From: Sphingomonadales bacterium
Lineage (GTDB): Bacteria > Pseudomonadota > Alphaproteobacteria > Sphingomonadales > Sphingomonadaceae
DNA: 64,000 nt
Direction of reading: 5' to 3'
NCBI GenBank assembly: GCA_006226685.1
Contig: SBGG01000040.1
Location: forward strand, 32,508-96,507
In this document: in pieces, positions 36,884 to 45,287 of the stretch
Layout: each line of letters begins with the position of its first letter
Position numbering within the stretch: position 1 is the stretch's first letter
Notes under the pieces: model-generated
Database searches by the model: none
Told to the model about the DNA's origin: nothing
What the model saw: only the letters and a program-made list of their open reading frames with translations
Position numbers and translations under genes: made by a program

Positions 36884-38509
36884 TCATTGGGAGTCATCCG
36901 CAGCATCTGCGACCTCCCCGGGCGTTGCCCCTTCTTCCGCGCCATCCTCGTCCTCGAACCAGTGCGCGCGCGCTGCCATGATGATCTCGTTGCCCTGCTC
37001 CTCGCTGAGGCCATATTCGGCGAGCACGCCGCCCTTGTCCTCGGCATTATCGCGGCCACGGCGACGATCGCCCTGACGCTTCTTCGCGACCAGTTCGTCG
37101 GTCGCGAGATCGGCGAGATCGTCAAGCGTCTTGATACCAGCCTTGCCCAGCGTGACGAGCATGGCTTCGGTCAGATGCGGCATGTCTGCCAACGCATCCT
37201 CGACACCAAGCCCGCGGCGCTCCTCACGCGCGGCAGCCTCGCGCCGATCCAGCGCCTCAAGCGCGCGGTTCTGCAACTCCTGCGCCAGCTCCTCGTCGAA
37301 ACCTTCAATGCCCGCCAGTTCATCGACACCGACATAGGCGACCTCTTCCAGCTCGCCAAAGCCTTCGGCAACCAGAAGCTGGGACAGGGTTTCGTCAACG
37401 TCCAGCTCGTTCTGGAACATTTCCGACCGCTCGACAAATTCCTTCTGCCGCTTCTCGCTGGCGTCGGCCTCGGTCATGATATCGATGGCCTTGCCGGTCA
37501 GCTGGCTGGCAAGGCGAACATTCTGACCGCGACGGCCGATAGCGAGCGAAAGCTGATCGTCGGGAACGACGACTTCGATACGACCTTCGTCCTCGTCGAT
37601 AACGACGCGGGACACGGTCGCGGGCTGCAGCGCGTTGACGACGAAGGTCGCCGTATCCTCGCTCCAGGGGATGATATCGATCTTCTCACCCTGCATTTCC
37701 TGCACGACGGCCTGCACGCGGCTGCCCTTCATACCGACGCAGGCGCCGACCGGGTCGATGCTGCCGTCATGGCTGATGACACCTATTTTCGCGCGGCTGC
37801 CAGGATCGCGGGCGGCGGCCTTAATCTCGATGATGCCATCGTAGATTTCCGGCACTTCCTGCGCGAACAGCTTCTTCATGAATTCGGGGTGCGCGCGGGA
37901 AAGGAAAATCTGCGGCCCGCGATTTTCGCGGCGAACATTGAGGATCACCGAACGAACGCGATCGCCGACACGCACAACCTCGCGCGGGATCTGCTGATCG
38001 CGGCGGATCACGCCTTCGGCGCGACCAAGATTGACGACGACATGGCCGAACTCGACCGACTTGACGACGCCGGTGATGATTTCACCCACGCGATCCTTGA
38101 ACTCATCATATTGGCGCTCACGCTCCGCATCGCGCACCTTCTGGAAGATCACCTGCTTGGCCGACTGGGCATCAATACGGCCGAGATCGATCGGAGGCAG
38201 CGGATCGACGATGAAATCGCCAATGGCGGCGCCCGGCTGGAGCTTCTGCCCCTGCTTCAGGTCCACCTGCCTGAAATAATCGTCGACTGCTTCGACCACC
38301 TCGACGACGCGCCACAGGCGCAGATCGCCAGTATCAGGATCGAGCTTAGCGCGAATATCATTCTCCGCACCATAACGGGCACGGGCGGCGCGCTGGATCG
38401 CATCCTCCATCGCCTCGATGACGATAGCCTTGTCGATCATCTTTTCCGACGCCACCGAATTGGCGATAGCGATCAACTCGGCCTTGTTGGCGGAAATGGC
38501 GGTAGCCAT
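36884..38509 (-). CDS. nusA: Transcription termination/antitermination protein NusA
   Basis: This encodes 541 aa. The N-terminal RNA-polymerase-binding domain is followed by S1 (GEIITGVVKSVEFGHVVVNLG), then KH1 and KH2 (VGACVGMKGSRVQAVVQEM; LAIGRRGQNVRLASQLTG). C-terminal helix-hairpin repeats (LLVAEGFGELEEVAYVG; ALVTLGKAGIKTLDDLADLATDELV type) and an acidic tail close the protein. NusA controls pausing, termination and rRNA antitermination. I chose ATG 38509, with AAGGA about eight bases upstream, over ATG 38518, whose AGG would touch the start codon. The gap to rimP is 5 bases. Confidence 0.97.
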   Translation of the reverse strand: MATAISANKAELIAIANSVASEKMIDKAIVIEAMEDAIQRAARARYGAENDIRAKLDPDTGDLRLWRVVEVVEAVDDYFRQVDLKQGQKLQPGAAIGDFIVDPLPPIDLGRIDAQSAKQVIFQKVRDAERERQYDEFKDRVGEIITGVVKSVEFGHVVVNLGRAEGVIRRDQQIPREVVRVGDRVRSVILNVRRENRGPQIFLSRAHPEFMKKLFAQEVPEIYDGIIEIKAAARDPGSRAKIGVISHDGSIDPVGACVGMKGSRVQAVVQEMQGEKIDIIPWSEDTATFVVNALQPATVSRVVIDEDEGRIEVVVPDDQLSLAIGRRGQNVRLASQLTGKAIDIMTEADASEKRQKEFVERSEMFQNELDVDETLSQLLVAEGFGELEEVAYVGVDELAGIEGFDEELAQELQNRALEALDRREAAAREERRGLGVEDALADMPHLTEAMLVTLGKAGIKTLDDLADLATDELVAKKRQGDRRRGRDNAEDKGGVLAEYGLSEEQGNEIIMAARAHWFEDEDGAEEGATPGEVADAADDSQ

Positions 38510-38514
38510 TCTAG

Positions 38515-39060
38515 TCATCCTTCCGTTTCAATCTCATCCGCCCCATCAGAGGAGAGCGGCATGGTAGCAGAAATCAATGCATCCGTCAGTATCAGCTTGG
38601 CGCTGTGCAGATTATCGAAGCCGATTTCGACACGCCCCAGCTTCAGGTCGTCAAGCAGGATGGTGTCTCCGTCGAGCCCTGCCAGCACCGCCTTGAACTG
38701 TTTGCGCCCCTGCACCGCCTCGGCGACATTGACGCGCGCCTCATGCCCGGCCCAGTCGGCAAAATCCTTCAGCCGGGTCAGGGGTCGGTCGATGCCGGGC
38801 GAACTGACCTCCAGCCTGTAAGCGCTCTCGATCGGATCCTTCTCATCGAGCATATCCGACAAGCGACGGGAAAGCGCCGCGCAATCGTCGATGGTAAGCT
38901 GACGCGTATCGGGCCGCTCCGCCATCACCTGAAGCGTCGCATCCTCGCCGCCGAATATCTTCACGCGCACGAGGTCGAATCCCAAAGCCTTTGCCTCGGG
39001 TTCAATCAATTGCGTCAGGACGTCGATATCAGCCAGCTTCTTCCCTTTCCGTGCATCCAC
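38515..39060 (-). CDS. rimP: Ribosome maturation factor RimP (start uncertain)
   Basis: The conserved protein starts around LADIDVLTQLIEPEAKALGFDLVRVKIFGG, continues with RPDTRQLTIDDCAALSRRLSDMLDE and the RLEVSSPGIDRPL signature, and ends in a variable acidic tail. RimP is needed for 30S assembly. The start is open: ATG 39129 overlaps a likely -10 box and so would be outside the transcript. GTG 39060 is given here. CTG 39036, right after AAAGGGAAGAAG, would give exactly the family-like N-terminus. It heads the rimP-nusA-ylxR-infB-rbfA operon. Confidence 0.88.
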   Translation of the reverse strand: MDARKGKKLADIDVLTQLIEPEAKALGFDLVRVKIFGGEDATLQVMAERPDTRQLTIDDCAALSRRLSDMLDEKDPIESAYRLEVSSPGIDRPLTRLKDFADWAGHEARVNVAEAVQGRKQFKAVLAGLDGDTILLDDLKLGRVEIGFDNLHSAKLILTDALISATMPLSSDGADEIETEG

Positions 39061-39126
39061 CGCCGATCGCGCCGGACCCTTTCGGGACCGACCCAACAAC
39101 GATACCGATGTCAGGAGAATGAACGC

Positions 39127-39155
39127 CATATAGGAGGGAACGCGATTTTTGACAA
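39127..39155 (-). promoter_or_regulatory. Candidate promoter of the rimP-nusA-infB operon
   Basis: On the minus strand TTGTCA (plus 39150-39155) and TATATG (plus 39127-39132) are 17 bases apart. The -10 covers the in-frame ATG at 39129, so RNA would start inside the nominal rimP frame and the true start codon must lie further down. Confidence 0.5.
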
Positions 39156-39210
39156 CAATAATGTGTGTAGTGCGTTAGTATGCCCTACCCCATCCGCCTC
39201 GCGAGGTTTT

Positions 39211-40422
39211 ATGCGCCGGAATCCCGCCCTTTATTCGCCGATCCTATACGCAAGCGCGATCGCCTCAATGTTGGCAGGCTGTCAGGCCGGCCCTGCAACC
39301 GGGGCAGATCGGGAGGCGTCCGCCAACGCCACCGACAACGGAGGAACGAGAGAATCGGGTACCCGCCCGTTCAAGAGCACCGAAATCGCGCGTTTCGACC
39401 AGCCATGGGCCATGACCTTCATCGACAAAGGGCGCTATCTCCTCGTCACCGAAAAACCGGGGCGCCTCATCCTGATCGACCCGAACACCCATTTCCGTGC
39501 CGCAGTTTCCGGCGTACCGAAGGTCGATCATGGCGGTCAGGGCGGATTCGGAGACATCGTGGCCGCTCCCGACCCCGATCCCACTGACAAGCTGTTTCCC
39601 GTCTATCTGAGCTGGGCCGAAGCCGGCGGCGGCGACACGCGCGGGGCGGTCGTGGCGCGGGCGGATCTCCTCATCAACGGCATGGCCGAAGGCGGTTTTG
39701 CACTGCAAAATCTGAAAATCATCTGGCGACAAGTGCCCAAAGTAACCGGGCGCGGCCATTTCGGGCATCGCATCGCCCTGGCTCCCGATGGGCAGCACAT
39801 CTTCATTTCATCGGGCGAACGACAGAAATTCGATCCGGCCCAGGACAAGACCGGCAATCTCGGCAAGATACTGCGCCTGAACCTTGACGGCAGCATTCCT
39901 GACGACAACCCCTTTGCAAAAGAGGGGGGCATAGCCGCCCAGATCTGGTCGATGGGCCACCGCAATCCGCTCGGCCTCGCCTTCGACAGCGAAGGACGGC
40001 TGTGGGAAGATGAAATGGGGCCCAAAGGCGGCGACGAGGTCAATCTGGTGACGCGCGGCGGCAATTACGGCTACCCCCATGTCTCCAACGGTTCTCATTA
40101 TGACGGACGCGATATTCCCGATCACGCGCCCGGAGACGGTTTCATCGCGCCTGCTACATGGTGGAACCCGTCCATTTCTCCGGGCGGAATGACCTTTTAT
40201 GGCGGGTCTCTCTTCCCGCAATGGAAGGGGTCGCTGCTGTTGGGGGCGCTGTCCGGCGAAGCGTTAATTCGCCTCAAAATCGACGGCGACCAGCTTATCA
40301 AGGCCGACCACTGGCCGATGCAGGCCCGTATCCGCGAGGTGGAAACAGGTCCTGACGGTGCGATCTGGCTGCTGGAAGACGGCCCGGATGCGCGGCTATT
40401 GAAGCTCACGCCGGCCCGATGA
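39211..40422 (+). CDS. PQQ-dependent sugar dehydrogenase-like lipoprotein (Asd/YliI family)
   Basis: This 403-aa protein has a lipoprotein signal with Cys in MLAGCQAG. The beta-propeller of soluble PQQ aldose dehydrogenases is shown by IARFDQPWAMTFIDKGRYLLVTEKPGRL, KVDHGGQGGFGDIV, GHFGHRIALAPDG, IWSMGHRNPLGLAFD and DEMGPKGGDEVNLV with RGGNYGYP. The His and Arg of the active site (GGQGG..., HRNP) are present. It would oxidise aldoses in the periplasm. ATG 39211 is the only start giving a signal peptide; a much longer open frame upstream is antisense to rimP. Confidence 0.88.
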   Translation: MRRNPALYSPILYASAIASMLAGCQAGPATGADREASANATDNGGTRESGTRPFKSTEIARFDQPWAMTFIDKGRYLLVTEKPGRLILIDPNTHFRAAVSGVPKVDHGGQGGFGDIVAAPDPDPTDKLFPVYLSWAEAGGGDTRGAVVARADLLINGMAEGGFALQNLKIIWRQVPKVTGRGHFGHRIALAPDGQHIFISSGERQKFDPAQDKTGNLGKILRLNLDGSIPDDNPFAKEGGIAAQIWSMGHRNPLGLAFDSEGRLWEDEMGPKGGDEVNLVTRGGNYGYPHVSNGSHYDGRDIPDHAPGDGFIAPATWWNPSISPGGMTFYGGSLFPQWKGSLLLGALSGEALIRLKIDGDQLIKADHWPMQARIREVETGPDGAIWLLEDGPDARLLKLTPAR

Positions 40423-40432
40423 AACATTCTTC

Positions 40433-41224
40433 TTACCCGCGCGGCATCTGACTCAACGGTCGGGACGTGACCGGATAGCCATGATCCTGCGGAATGCACA
40501 GATGTTCCTCGCCATCGCGCATTTCGATCCACGGGGAGATCAGGCGCACAGGCTGCGCCCGTGCATGGTCGAGCAACGCCTCGACCGTTTCGAACCGGGC
40601 AAGCCTTTCGAGATTGCACCGGGTCGGGAAAATGATCCGGGCCTCCCCCCGTTCGGCGCGATCCAGCATCTCTCGGGCACTATACCAGCCCAGATCGGTG
40701 GTTTCCCGCCCATCAGGCCGCAGATCGCCGACATCTTCGCCAATAACGGCTATATAGAAGCGGGTATCGAACCGGCGAGGCACCTTCTCCGAATGCGGGC
40801 ACCAGCGCGCAAACGGCACCAGCCCTGCAAAATCGAAATTCAGCCCGAACGCCGCGATTACCGCCGCCAGCCCCGCCCCTTCCAGCAACGCCCGACGCGC
40901 AGCCTCGCCAAGATCGCGCGATAAACCGTCCGCATGGGCGACAAGCGCAAGACCACACTCCTCGATCGTTTCGCGTATCGCGGCAATGCGCACGGCAAGA
41001 TCCTCGGCCACCGCCGGATCAGACGACCGGCCCAGCGATCGGGCGAGATCGCGATCCGCCTCATCCACCGCGCCGCCGGGGAATACCATCGCGCCGCCCG
41101 CGAAACGCAGCGTGGCCGCGCGCTCGGTCATCAACAAAAGTGGAGGCCCGTCCGACCGTCGCCTTACGACGATCAGCGTTCCCGCATCCCGTATTATCTG
41201 GGTAGAAGTATCGGTTTCCGACAT
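40433..41224 (-). CDS. NUDIX hydrolase
   Basis: This protein is about 263 aa. The NUDIX box is split by a longer than usual spacer: GGAVDEADRD, then AAIRETIEECGLAL (the RE-x2-EE-x-G core). The N-terminal DAGTLIVVRRRSDGPPLLLMTERA and C-terminal RFDTRFYIAVI, FPTRCNLERLARF fit the mammalian NUDT19/RP2-like subgroup, which acts on CoA-type diphosphates. Substrate assignment is tentative. The start is taken as ATG 41224 (MSETDTS); other in-frame ATGs lie at 41230, 41233 and 41287, none with a clear ribosome site. It is convergent with the sugar dehydrogenase. Confidence 0.85.
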   Translation of the reverse strand: MSETDTSTQIIRDAGTLIVVRRRSDGPPLLLMTERAATLRFAGGAMVFPGGAVDEADRDLARSLGRSSDPAVAEDLAVRIAAIRETIEECGLALVAHADGLSRDLGEAARRALLEGAGLAAVIAAFGLNFDFAGLVPFARWCPHSEKVPRRFDTRFYIAVIGEDVGDLRPDGRETTDLGWYSAREMLDRAERGEARIIFPTRCNLERLARFETVEALLDHARAQPVRLISPWIEMRDGEEHLCIPQDHGYPVTSRPLSQMPRG

Positions 41225-41336
41225 GACCATCATATGCGGATCACGCCACCCCCGCGTCAAGGGGCAGGCCTGATCGCAAAGAGACATTGGGCGGACGCCA
41301 CGCCTCTATCGATTCGCTGAGCTGAAAGGAAAGAAA

Positions 41337-41411
41337 TGGCTGGGGCGGCAGGATTCGAACCTGCGCATGCCGGTACCAAAAACCGGTGCCTTACCGCTTG
41401 GCTACGCCCCA
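41337..41411 (-). tRNA. tRNA-Gln (anticodon TTG)
   Basis: The minus strand gives a full cloverleaf. The acceptor TGGGGCG pairs with CGCCCCA, the D-arm has AGCGGTAAGG, and the anticodon loop TTTTTGG carries anticodon TTG. The T-arm holds GGTTCGAATCC, and the 3' GCCA is encoded. Length is 75 with CCA. Confidence 0.96.
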
Positions 41412-41690
41412 ACGAAGAAAGGCGCGTCATTCCCGCGCCGTTCAGGGCGCATATAACGGCTGCGACGCGAAAGGGAATAGCCCGGTGCGCATTTATCGCA
41501 TGGGTGCAGATAGAAACTTCCCCCGACTCACAAGCGCGGCAGAAAGTCCGAACAGCGACCCTGTTTTCATCAAAATCGGACAAGGCGCAGCATCCACAAC
41601 AGCCCCGACGCGCTCCTCCAGCGCCATTTTCCTGCGCGCAAACGGTTGCCGCTTGCCAAGCCGGTGGAAAGGAGCCAACAACAAGGCCCC

Positions 41691-42176
41691 ATGGCCGCAT
41701 CAACAGCATCTCCCCTCTTCCTGCGCGAAGACGAAATTCGCCGCGGGATAGAATTGCTTTATTTCGGCTACAGCAACCTGACCCGCTCGATCGATGCCGA
41801 CCTCGCCCGGCAAGGGCTGGGGCGCGCGCATCATCGCGCCCTCTATTTCATCGCCCGCCAACCCGATCTGATGGTAAGCGAACTCCTTGCCCTGCTGGCA
41901 ATCACCAAGCAATCGCTGGGCCGCGTGCTCAATGAACTGGTCGCTCGCGGCCTTGTCGAATCGCGCGCCGGCAAGAAAGACCGGCGGCAGAAGCTGCTGC
42001 GGCTCACCGCCGAGGGCGCGAAGCTGGAGGCAATGCAGTTCGATGCCCTCCGCGCCAAAATGGCCGCCGCCTATGTACAGGCGGGGCAAGGATCCGTCAC
42101 CGGCTTCTGGCATGTTCTGGAAGGGCTGATCCCAGAGCAGGACCGGCAGATGGTGGCAGCCCTGCGCGACAGCTAA
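41691..42176 (+). CDS. MarR-family transcriptional regulator
   Basis: This 161-aa protein has a winged helix-turn-helix: LDADLARQGLGRAHHRALYFIARQP-type helices, then LMVSELLALLAITKQSLGRVLNELVARGLVE and the wing SRAGKKDRRQKLLRLTAEG. The ligand and targets are unknown. I chose ATG 41691, which has AAGG just upstream; a GGAAAGGAG further up might serve instead. A decayed transposase begins 3 bases after its stop, so any original downstream partner may have been lost. Confidence 0.88.
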   Translation: MAASTASPLFLREDEIRRGIELLYFGYSNLTRSIDADLARQGLGRAHHRALYFIARQPDLMVSELLALLAITKQSLGRVLNELVARGLVESRAGKKDRRQKLLRLTAEGAKLEAMQFDALRAKMAAAYVQAGQGSVTGFWHVLEGLIPEQDRQMVAALRDS

Positions 42177-42179
42177 GGG

Positions 42180-42460
42180 CGGTGAGCGCAACGACGTCAC
42201 CCGGATCGGCGCGCTTCTCGCCGGACTGCGTGCGAACCACATTCTGACCGACAAAGGTCAGGATGGACAACGCGCCATGGGTGCGATCGCCGCTGCGGGC
42301 GCAAAGCCGGTCGTCCTGCAACGGAGGTTACCGCCAGCTGATCGAACGCTTATTCAGCAAGATCAAACGCTTCAGGAGAAGCGCCATTCGATACGACAAA
42401 CTCGCCAGAAACTACGCCGGCTTCCTCAATCTCGTCGCGGCTCTCAAATGCTGCCTGTGA
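42180..42460 (+). pseudogene. Decayed IS5-family-like transposase, C-terminal part in two frames
   Basis: One frame reads GALLAGLRANHILTDKGQDGQRA. A shifted frame then reads RQLIERLFSKIKRFRRSAIRYDKLARNYAGFLNLVAALKCC before TGA 42458-42460. The second stretch is the conserved C-terminus of IS5-type transposases (the Y-x2-R-x3-E-x6-K pattern, R-N-x-IERLF...K). The N-terminal half and the reading frame are gone, so it is inactive. It lies directly between marR and a set of palindromic element ends. Confidence 0.8.
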
Positions 42461-42467
42461 ATGTAAA

Positions 42468-42525
42468 CGCCACCCAGGGTCAGGACCCATTGCAGGCGAC
42501 CAGAGGTCAATGTCGATCCGACCCA
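42468..42525. mobile_element. Remnant element ends: one family B end and one family A end
   Basis: CAGGGTCAGGACCCATTGC matches the family B end seen at 61720 (CTAGGGTCAGGCCCCATTGC). About 18 bases later TCAATGTCGATCCGACCCAG matches the right end of family A elements and abuts the left end of copy A3. This shows repeated insertion and loss at this place. The 230 bases between the transposase remnant and proC contain only such element sequence. Confidence 0.6.
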
Positions 42526-42692
42526 GGGCCGATCGACATTCAAATGATGACGTTGCGAAAATGGCGGATTTTCGTGACTGGGAGCGCAGCGTACTAAAGG
42601 TACGTGAGCACCGGAAGTGCGGAAAGCTGCCATTTGCAGACCGTCAGGGCTGGGGTCGAAGGCGACCGGAGGGCAATGTCGATCCGCCCTAG
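42523..42692. repeat. Family A palindromic element, copy A3 (170 bp)
   Basis: The left end CCAGGGCCGATCGACATT and right end AATGTCGATCCGCCCTAG (42675-42692) form the family A inverted ends, the left with two changes. The interior keeps GCGCAGCGTACT, the apical GTAC-taaag-GTAC and GTGAGCACCGGAAG. The right third from CAGGGCTGGGG to the end is nearly identical to A1. The right end supplies the TAG stop (42689-42691, minus) of proC. Confidence 0.85.
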
Positions 42693-43504
42693 GACGCCAG
42701 CTTCTCCAGCTCGACACCCCGATCCCGCGCGGCCCGCAACGTATCGAGCAGCAGCCGCTCAAGCCGCCGCTCCTCATCGAGTATATTCAATCCCTCGCGG
42801 GTCATTCCGCCCTTGCTCGCGACCTTTTCGGCCAGCACGCCAGGGGCATCCACGGCATTTTTCGCAAGCGCCGCCGCGCCGTCCACCATGGCAATAGCGA
42901 AACGTTGCGCCTGCGCCGGTTCCAGCCCCAGCTCGGCCGCCCCCTGCGCGAGCGCATCGATGAAACGAAACAGAAAAGCCGGACCGCAACCGGTCAGCGC
43001 GGTCACAAGATTATATTGCCCTTCATCAGCGATCCATTCGGCCAGCCCCAACGGCGCCAGCAGCCGATCAGCAAGCTGCCGTCGCATCTCGCTCATCGAC
43101 GAATCGGCGTAAAGAGCACACACACCTTTGCCCAGTGCAACCGGGGTATTGGGCATCACCCGAATGGTCTGGCTGCGTGGTACCCCCGCCTCCTCCAGCC
43201 TGCCGACCGACACCCCGGCCAGCAGGGACAACAGGGTCAGGTCCTCACGCCAGCGCGTCTTGAGTTCAGGCGCTACGCTACCCAATTGCTGCGGTTTCAT
43301 GCCAAGGAGGACCAGCGCCTGCTCGGGGAGACTGTCGGGAAAGGATGTGATCACCGCAATCCCCTCGCCCACCGCCTTCCCGCTTGGGCGCAAAACAGTC
43401 ACAAGCGAGGGATCAAGGCCGCATTCCAGCCAACGGGATAGCATCGCTCCGGCCATCGTTCCGCACCCGATCAGAAACAGCGGACGGTCAAACCGGTCAA
43501 GCAT
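42689..43504 (-). CDS. proC: Pyrroline-5-carboxylate reductase
   Basis: This protein is about 271 aa. The N-terminal Rossmann segment is FLIGCGTMAGAML. LSLLAGVSVGRLEE and VMPNTPVALGKGV follow, and the C-terminal dimer domain holds the signature TALTGCGPAFLFRFIDALAQGAAELGL with the following TREGLNILDE. It makes proline from pyrroline-5-carboxylate. ATG 43504 has AAGGA eight bases upstream; ATG 43522 and 43528 are also in frame. The stop codon TAG belongs to the end of element A3. Confidence 0.95.
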   Translation of the reverse strand: MLDRFDRPLFLIGCGTMAGAMLSRWLECGLDPSLVTVLRPSGKAVGEGIAVITSFPDSLPEQALVLLGMKPQQLGSVAPELKTRWREDLTLLSLLAGVSVGRLEEAGVPRSQTIRVMPNTPVALGKGVCALYADSSMSEMRRQLADRLLAPLGLAEWIADEGQYNLVTALTGCGPAFLFRFIDALAQGAAELGLEPAQAQRFAIAMVDGAAALAKNAVDAPGVLAEKVASKGGMTREGLNILDEERRLERLLLDTLRAARDRGVELEKLAS

Positions 43505-43561
43505 CGTCAGTCCTTCGCTCATGAACATCCATCACCATATGCAGCGCGGGATTCGCTATCC

Positions 43562-44068
43562 TTATGCCTCACCCCGCGTTTCGATCATGCTGGCGACGAT
43601 CGCCTCAGACGGGGTTTTTCCTCCCCACAGCACGAACTGGAACACCGGATAGAAACGCTCGCATTCGTCAAGCGCCGCCTCGACCAGCATCTGCGCCTGA
43701 TCGAGGCTCAGCGTTTCATTGCTGCCCAACAAGGCGCCGTGGCGGAAAAGAACGACGCCCGTGCTCGACCATAGTTCGAAATGGCCGAGCCAGAGCTGTT
43801 CATTGATGAGGCCGATCGTTTCGTAAATGGCGGGCCGCTGCTCCTCCGACACGCGAATGTCCGGCAGGGTGAGCAATTGCAGCACCTGATCCTCCTCGCG
43901 CCAGATCGCGCGAAGCTCATATTGGGTCCAGCTTCCCTGTATGGTGGCGGCGATTTCATCCTCGCCGCTCTGCTGGAACGACCAGCCATTGGCCTCGAAA
44001 TAGCTGGCCAGCATATCCAGCGGTTCGGCCTCATGGCCGTCTTGCTCGAACTCGTCATTCCCCATCAT
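43562..44068 (-). CDS. YbjN domain-containing protein
   Basis: This 168-aa protein has DMLASYFEANGWSFQQSGEDEIAATIQGSWTQYELRAIWREEDQVLQLL, then GLINEQLWLGHFELWSSTGVVLFRHGALL, the layout of YbjN proteins. These are thought to be chaperone-like regulators with a secretion-chaperone fold; the role is not settled. It sits upstream of proC on the same strand (57 bases), a frequent pairing in alphaproteobacteria. Confidence 0.9.
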   Translation of the reverse strand: MMGNDEFEQDGHEAEPLDMLASYFEANGWSFQQSGEDEIAATIQGSWTQYELRAIWREEDQVLQLLTLPDIRVSEEQRPAIYETIGLINEQLWLGHFELWSSTGVVLFRHGALLGSNETLSLDQAQMLVEAALDECERFYPVFQFVLWGGKTPSEAIVASMIETRGEA

Positions 44069-44186
44069 GATATACTGCCGTCAAAACTCCACGCTCCGCA
44101 AAGCCGGGTCTACCATCTGGCGGACCACAATCCTATCGCGAAGCGGTGGAAAAAGCTGTGGATAAAGTGTCGATAAATTCAGAAAA

Positions 44187-44492
44187 TCAGGCTCCGCCCT
44201 TGCGCGAGCGCCCCGATGCGGCGGGTTTTTCGCCTTCCTTGCCCGCTTCCGGCTTACCCGATTCCAGCATGGCGATCCGGGCTTTCAATTGCTCGACCTC
44301 TTCACGCGCAGTGGCGGCCATCGCTTTTACCGCGTCGAACTCTTCGCGGCTGACGAAATCCTGCCCGCCTACCCACTGCTTCGCCTTTTCGCGGGCATTG
44401 GCCTCAAACTCGCGGCCCATGCCGGCAAGCGTGCCCGCAGCACCATTGATGATCCTGCCCAGATCGTCGAAAAAACGGTTCTCGCTTTGCAT
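44187..44492 (-). CDS. UbiK-family accessory factor (BMFP domain)
   Basis: This 101-aa protein has ENRFFDDLGRIINGAAGTLAGMGREFEANA, then EKAKQWVGGQDFVSREEFDAVKAMAATAREEVEQLKARIAMLE, the amphipathic helix and coiled coil of the BMFP/UbiK family. UbiK supports ubiquinone synthesis by binding membrane and assembling the Ubi complex in enterobacteria. The C-terminus is Lys/Gly/Ser rich and disordered. Confidence 0.88.
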   Translation of the reverse strand: MQSENRFFDDLGRIINGAAGTLAGMGREFEANAREKAKQWVGGQDFVSREEFDAVKAMAATAREEVEQLKARIAMLESGKPEAGKEGEKPAASGRSRKGGA

Positions 44493-44522
44493 GACAGCCT
44501 CAAATACCGGATGAATACCCGC

Positions 44523-45071
44523 TCATATACGGGTTTTCAGCGCTGGTACAACCAACCTCGACGCATCAGGGTTCAGCTGATCGATCGATTGGGTCAGCAT
44601 CGCCGCGAAAATCAGCCAGCCGAGATAAGGCAGCAACAGCACCGCAGCGAACAGGCGAATGCGCGCGAACACCCAGGCGGTCAGCGCGGAAAGGGCGAAA
44701 ATGAAGAGGATCAGCCAGAATGCCTCGGGCACCATATGGGCGCGGAAGAACAATGGCGTCCAACAATAATTGGCGACAAGCTGAACAAGGAAAAGCGCAA
44801 TCGCCACACCGCGCAACCGCGCGCCGCGCGCATGCAATATGATCGCGATCGCCAGCCCCAGCAGCAGATAGATGATGCTCCATGCCACCGGGAACACCCA
44901 GGCAGGCGGCATGAAATCAGGCTTTTGCAATGCCGCGAACCAGCGGTTGCCATAACCGCTGTCCGAAACCTTACCAGAGAGAAAACCCAGGAAGATGACC
45001 ATGGGGACCGTGAAGAGAGCCCAGCGCACATAAGACATGCGAAGCTGGCCCTGCGAAGCGATTTCGTTCAT
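44523..45071 (-). CDS. tspO: TspO/MBR family tryptophan-rich sensory protein
   Basis: This 182-aa protein with five membrane segments has the family residues SGYGNRWFAALQKPDFMPPAWVFPVAWSIIYLLLG, the TspO signature, then NYCWTPLFFRAHMVPEAFWLI. TspO binds porphyrins and sterol-like ligands and affects tetrapyrrole and stress responses. I chose ATG 45071 (MNEIASQG); an upstream ATG at 45122 adds a polar leader. ATG 45035 (MSYVRWAL) would begin at the first membrane helix. Confidence 0.9.
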   Translation of the reverse strand: MNEIASQGQLRMSYVRWALFTVPMVIFLGFLSGKVSDSGYGNRWFAALQKPDFMPPAWVFPVAWSIIYLLLGLAIAIILHARGARLRGVAIALFLVQLVANYCWTPLFFRAHMVPEAFWLILFIFALSALTAWVFARIRLFAAVLLLPYLGWLIFAAMLTQSIDQLNPDASRLVVPALKTRI

Positions 45072-45181
45072 TCCCGATCTTCCGCCTGCCCACCCCTGTT
45101 CATCCGCAAGGCGAAACCGCATTCATCGAATCCCGGCGCCTATAGGAGGAATGTGGGCAGATTTACGGTGCACCGCAAGAA

Positions 45182-45205
45182 AATTGTCCCGTCCCGTAGC
45201 GGGAC
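45182..45205 (-). terminator. Possible terminator after tlyA
   Basis: On the minus strand GTCCCG-cta-CGGGAC forms a hairpin that is followed by GGGACAATTTTC. It lies about 83 bases after the tlyA stop and before tspO. The T-run is separated from the stem, so the call is weak. Confidence 0.4.
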
Positions 45206-45287
45206 AGTTCGGGAAACCACCCGACAAGGGCCCGGAGCAACTATTCCCGATCCGGCTCCAGCCCTTACCAACCGTTCCGAGAGACTT

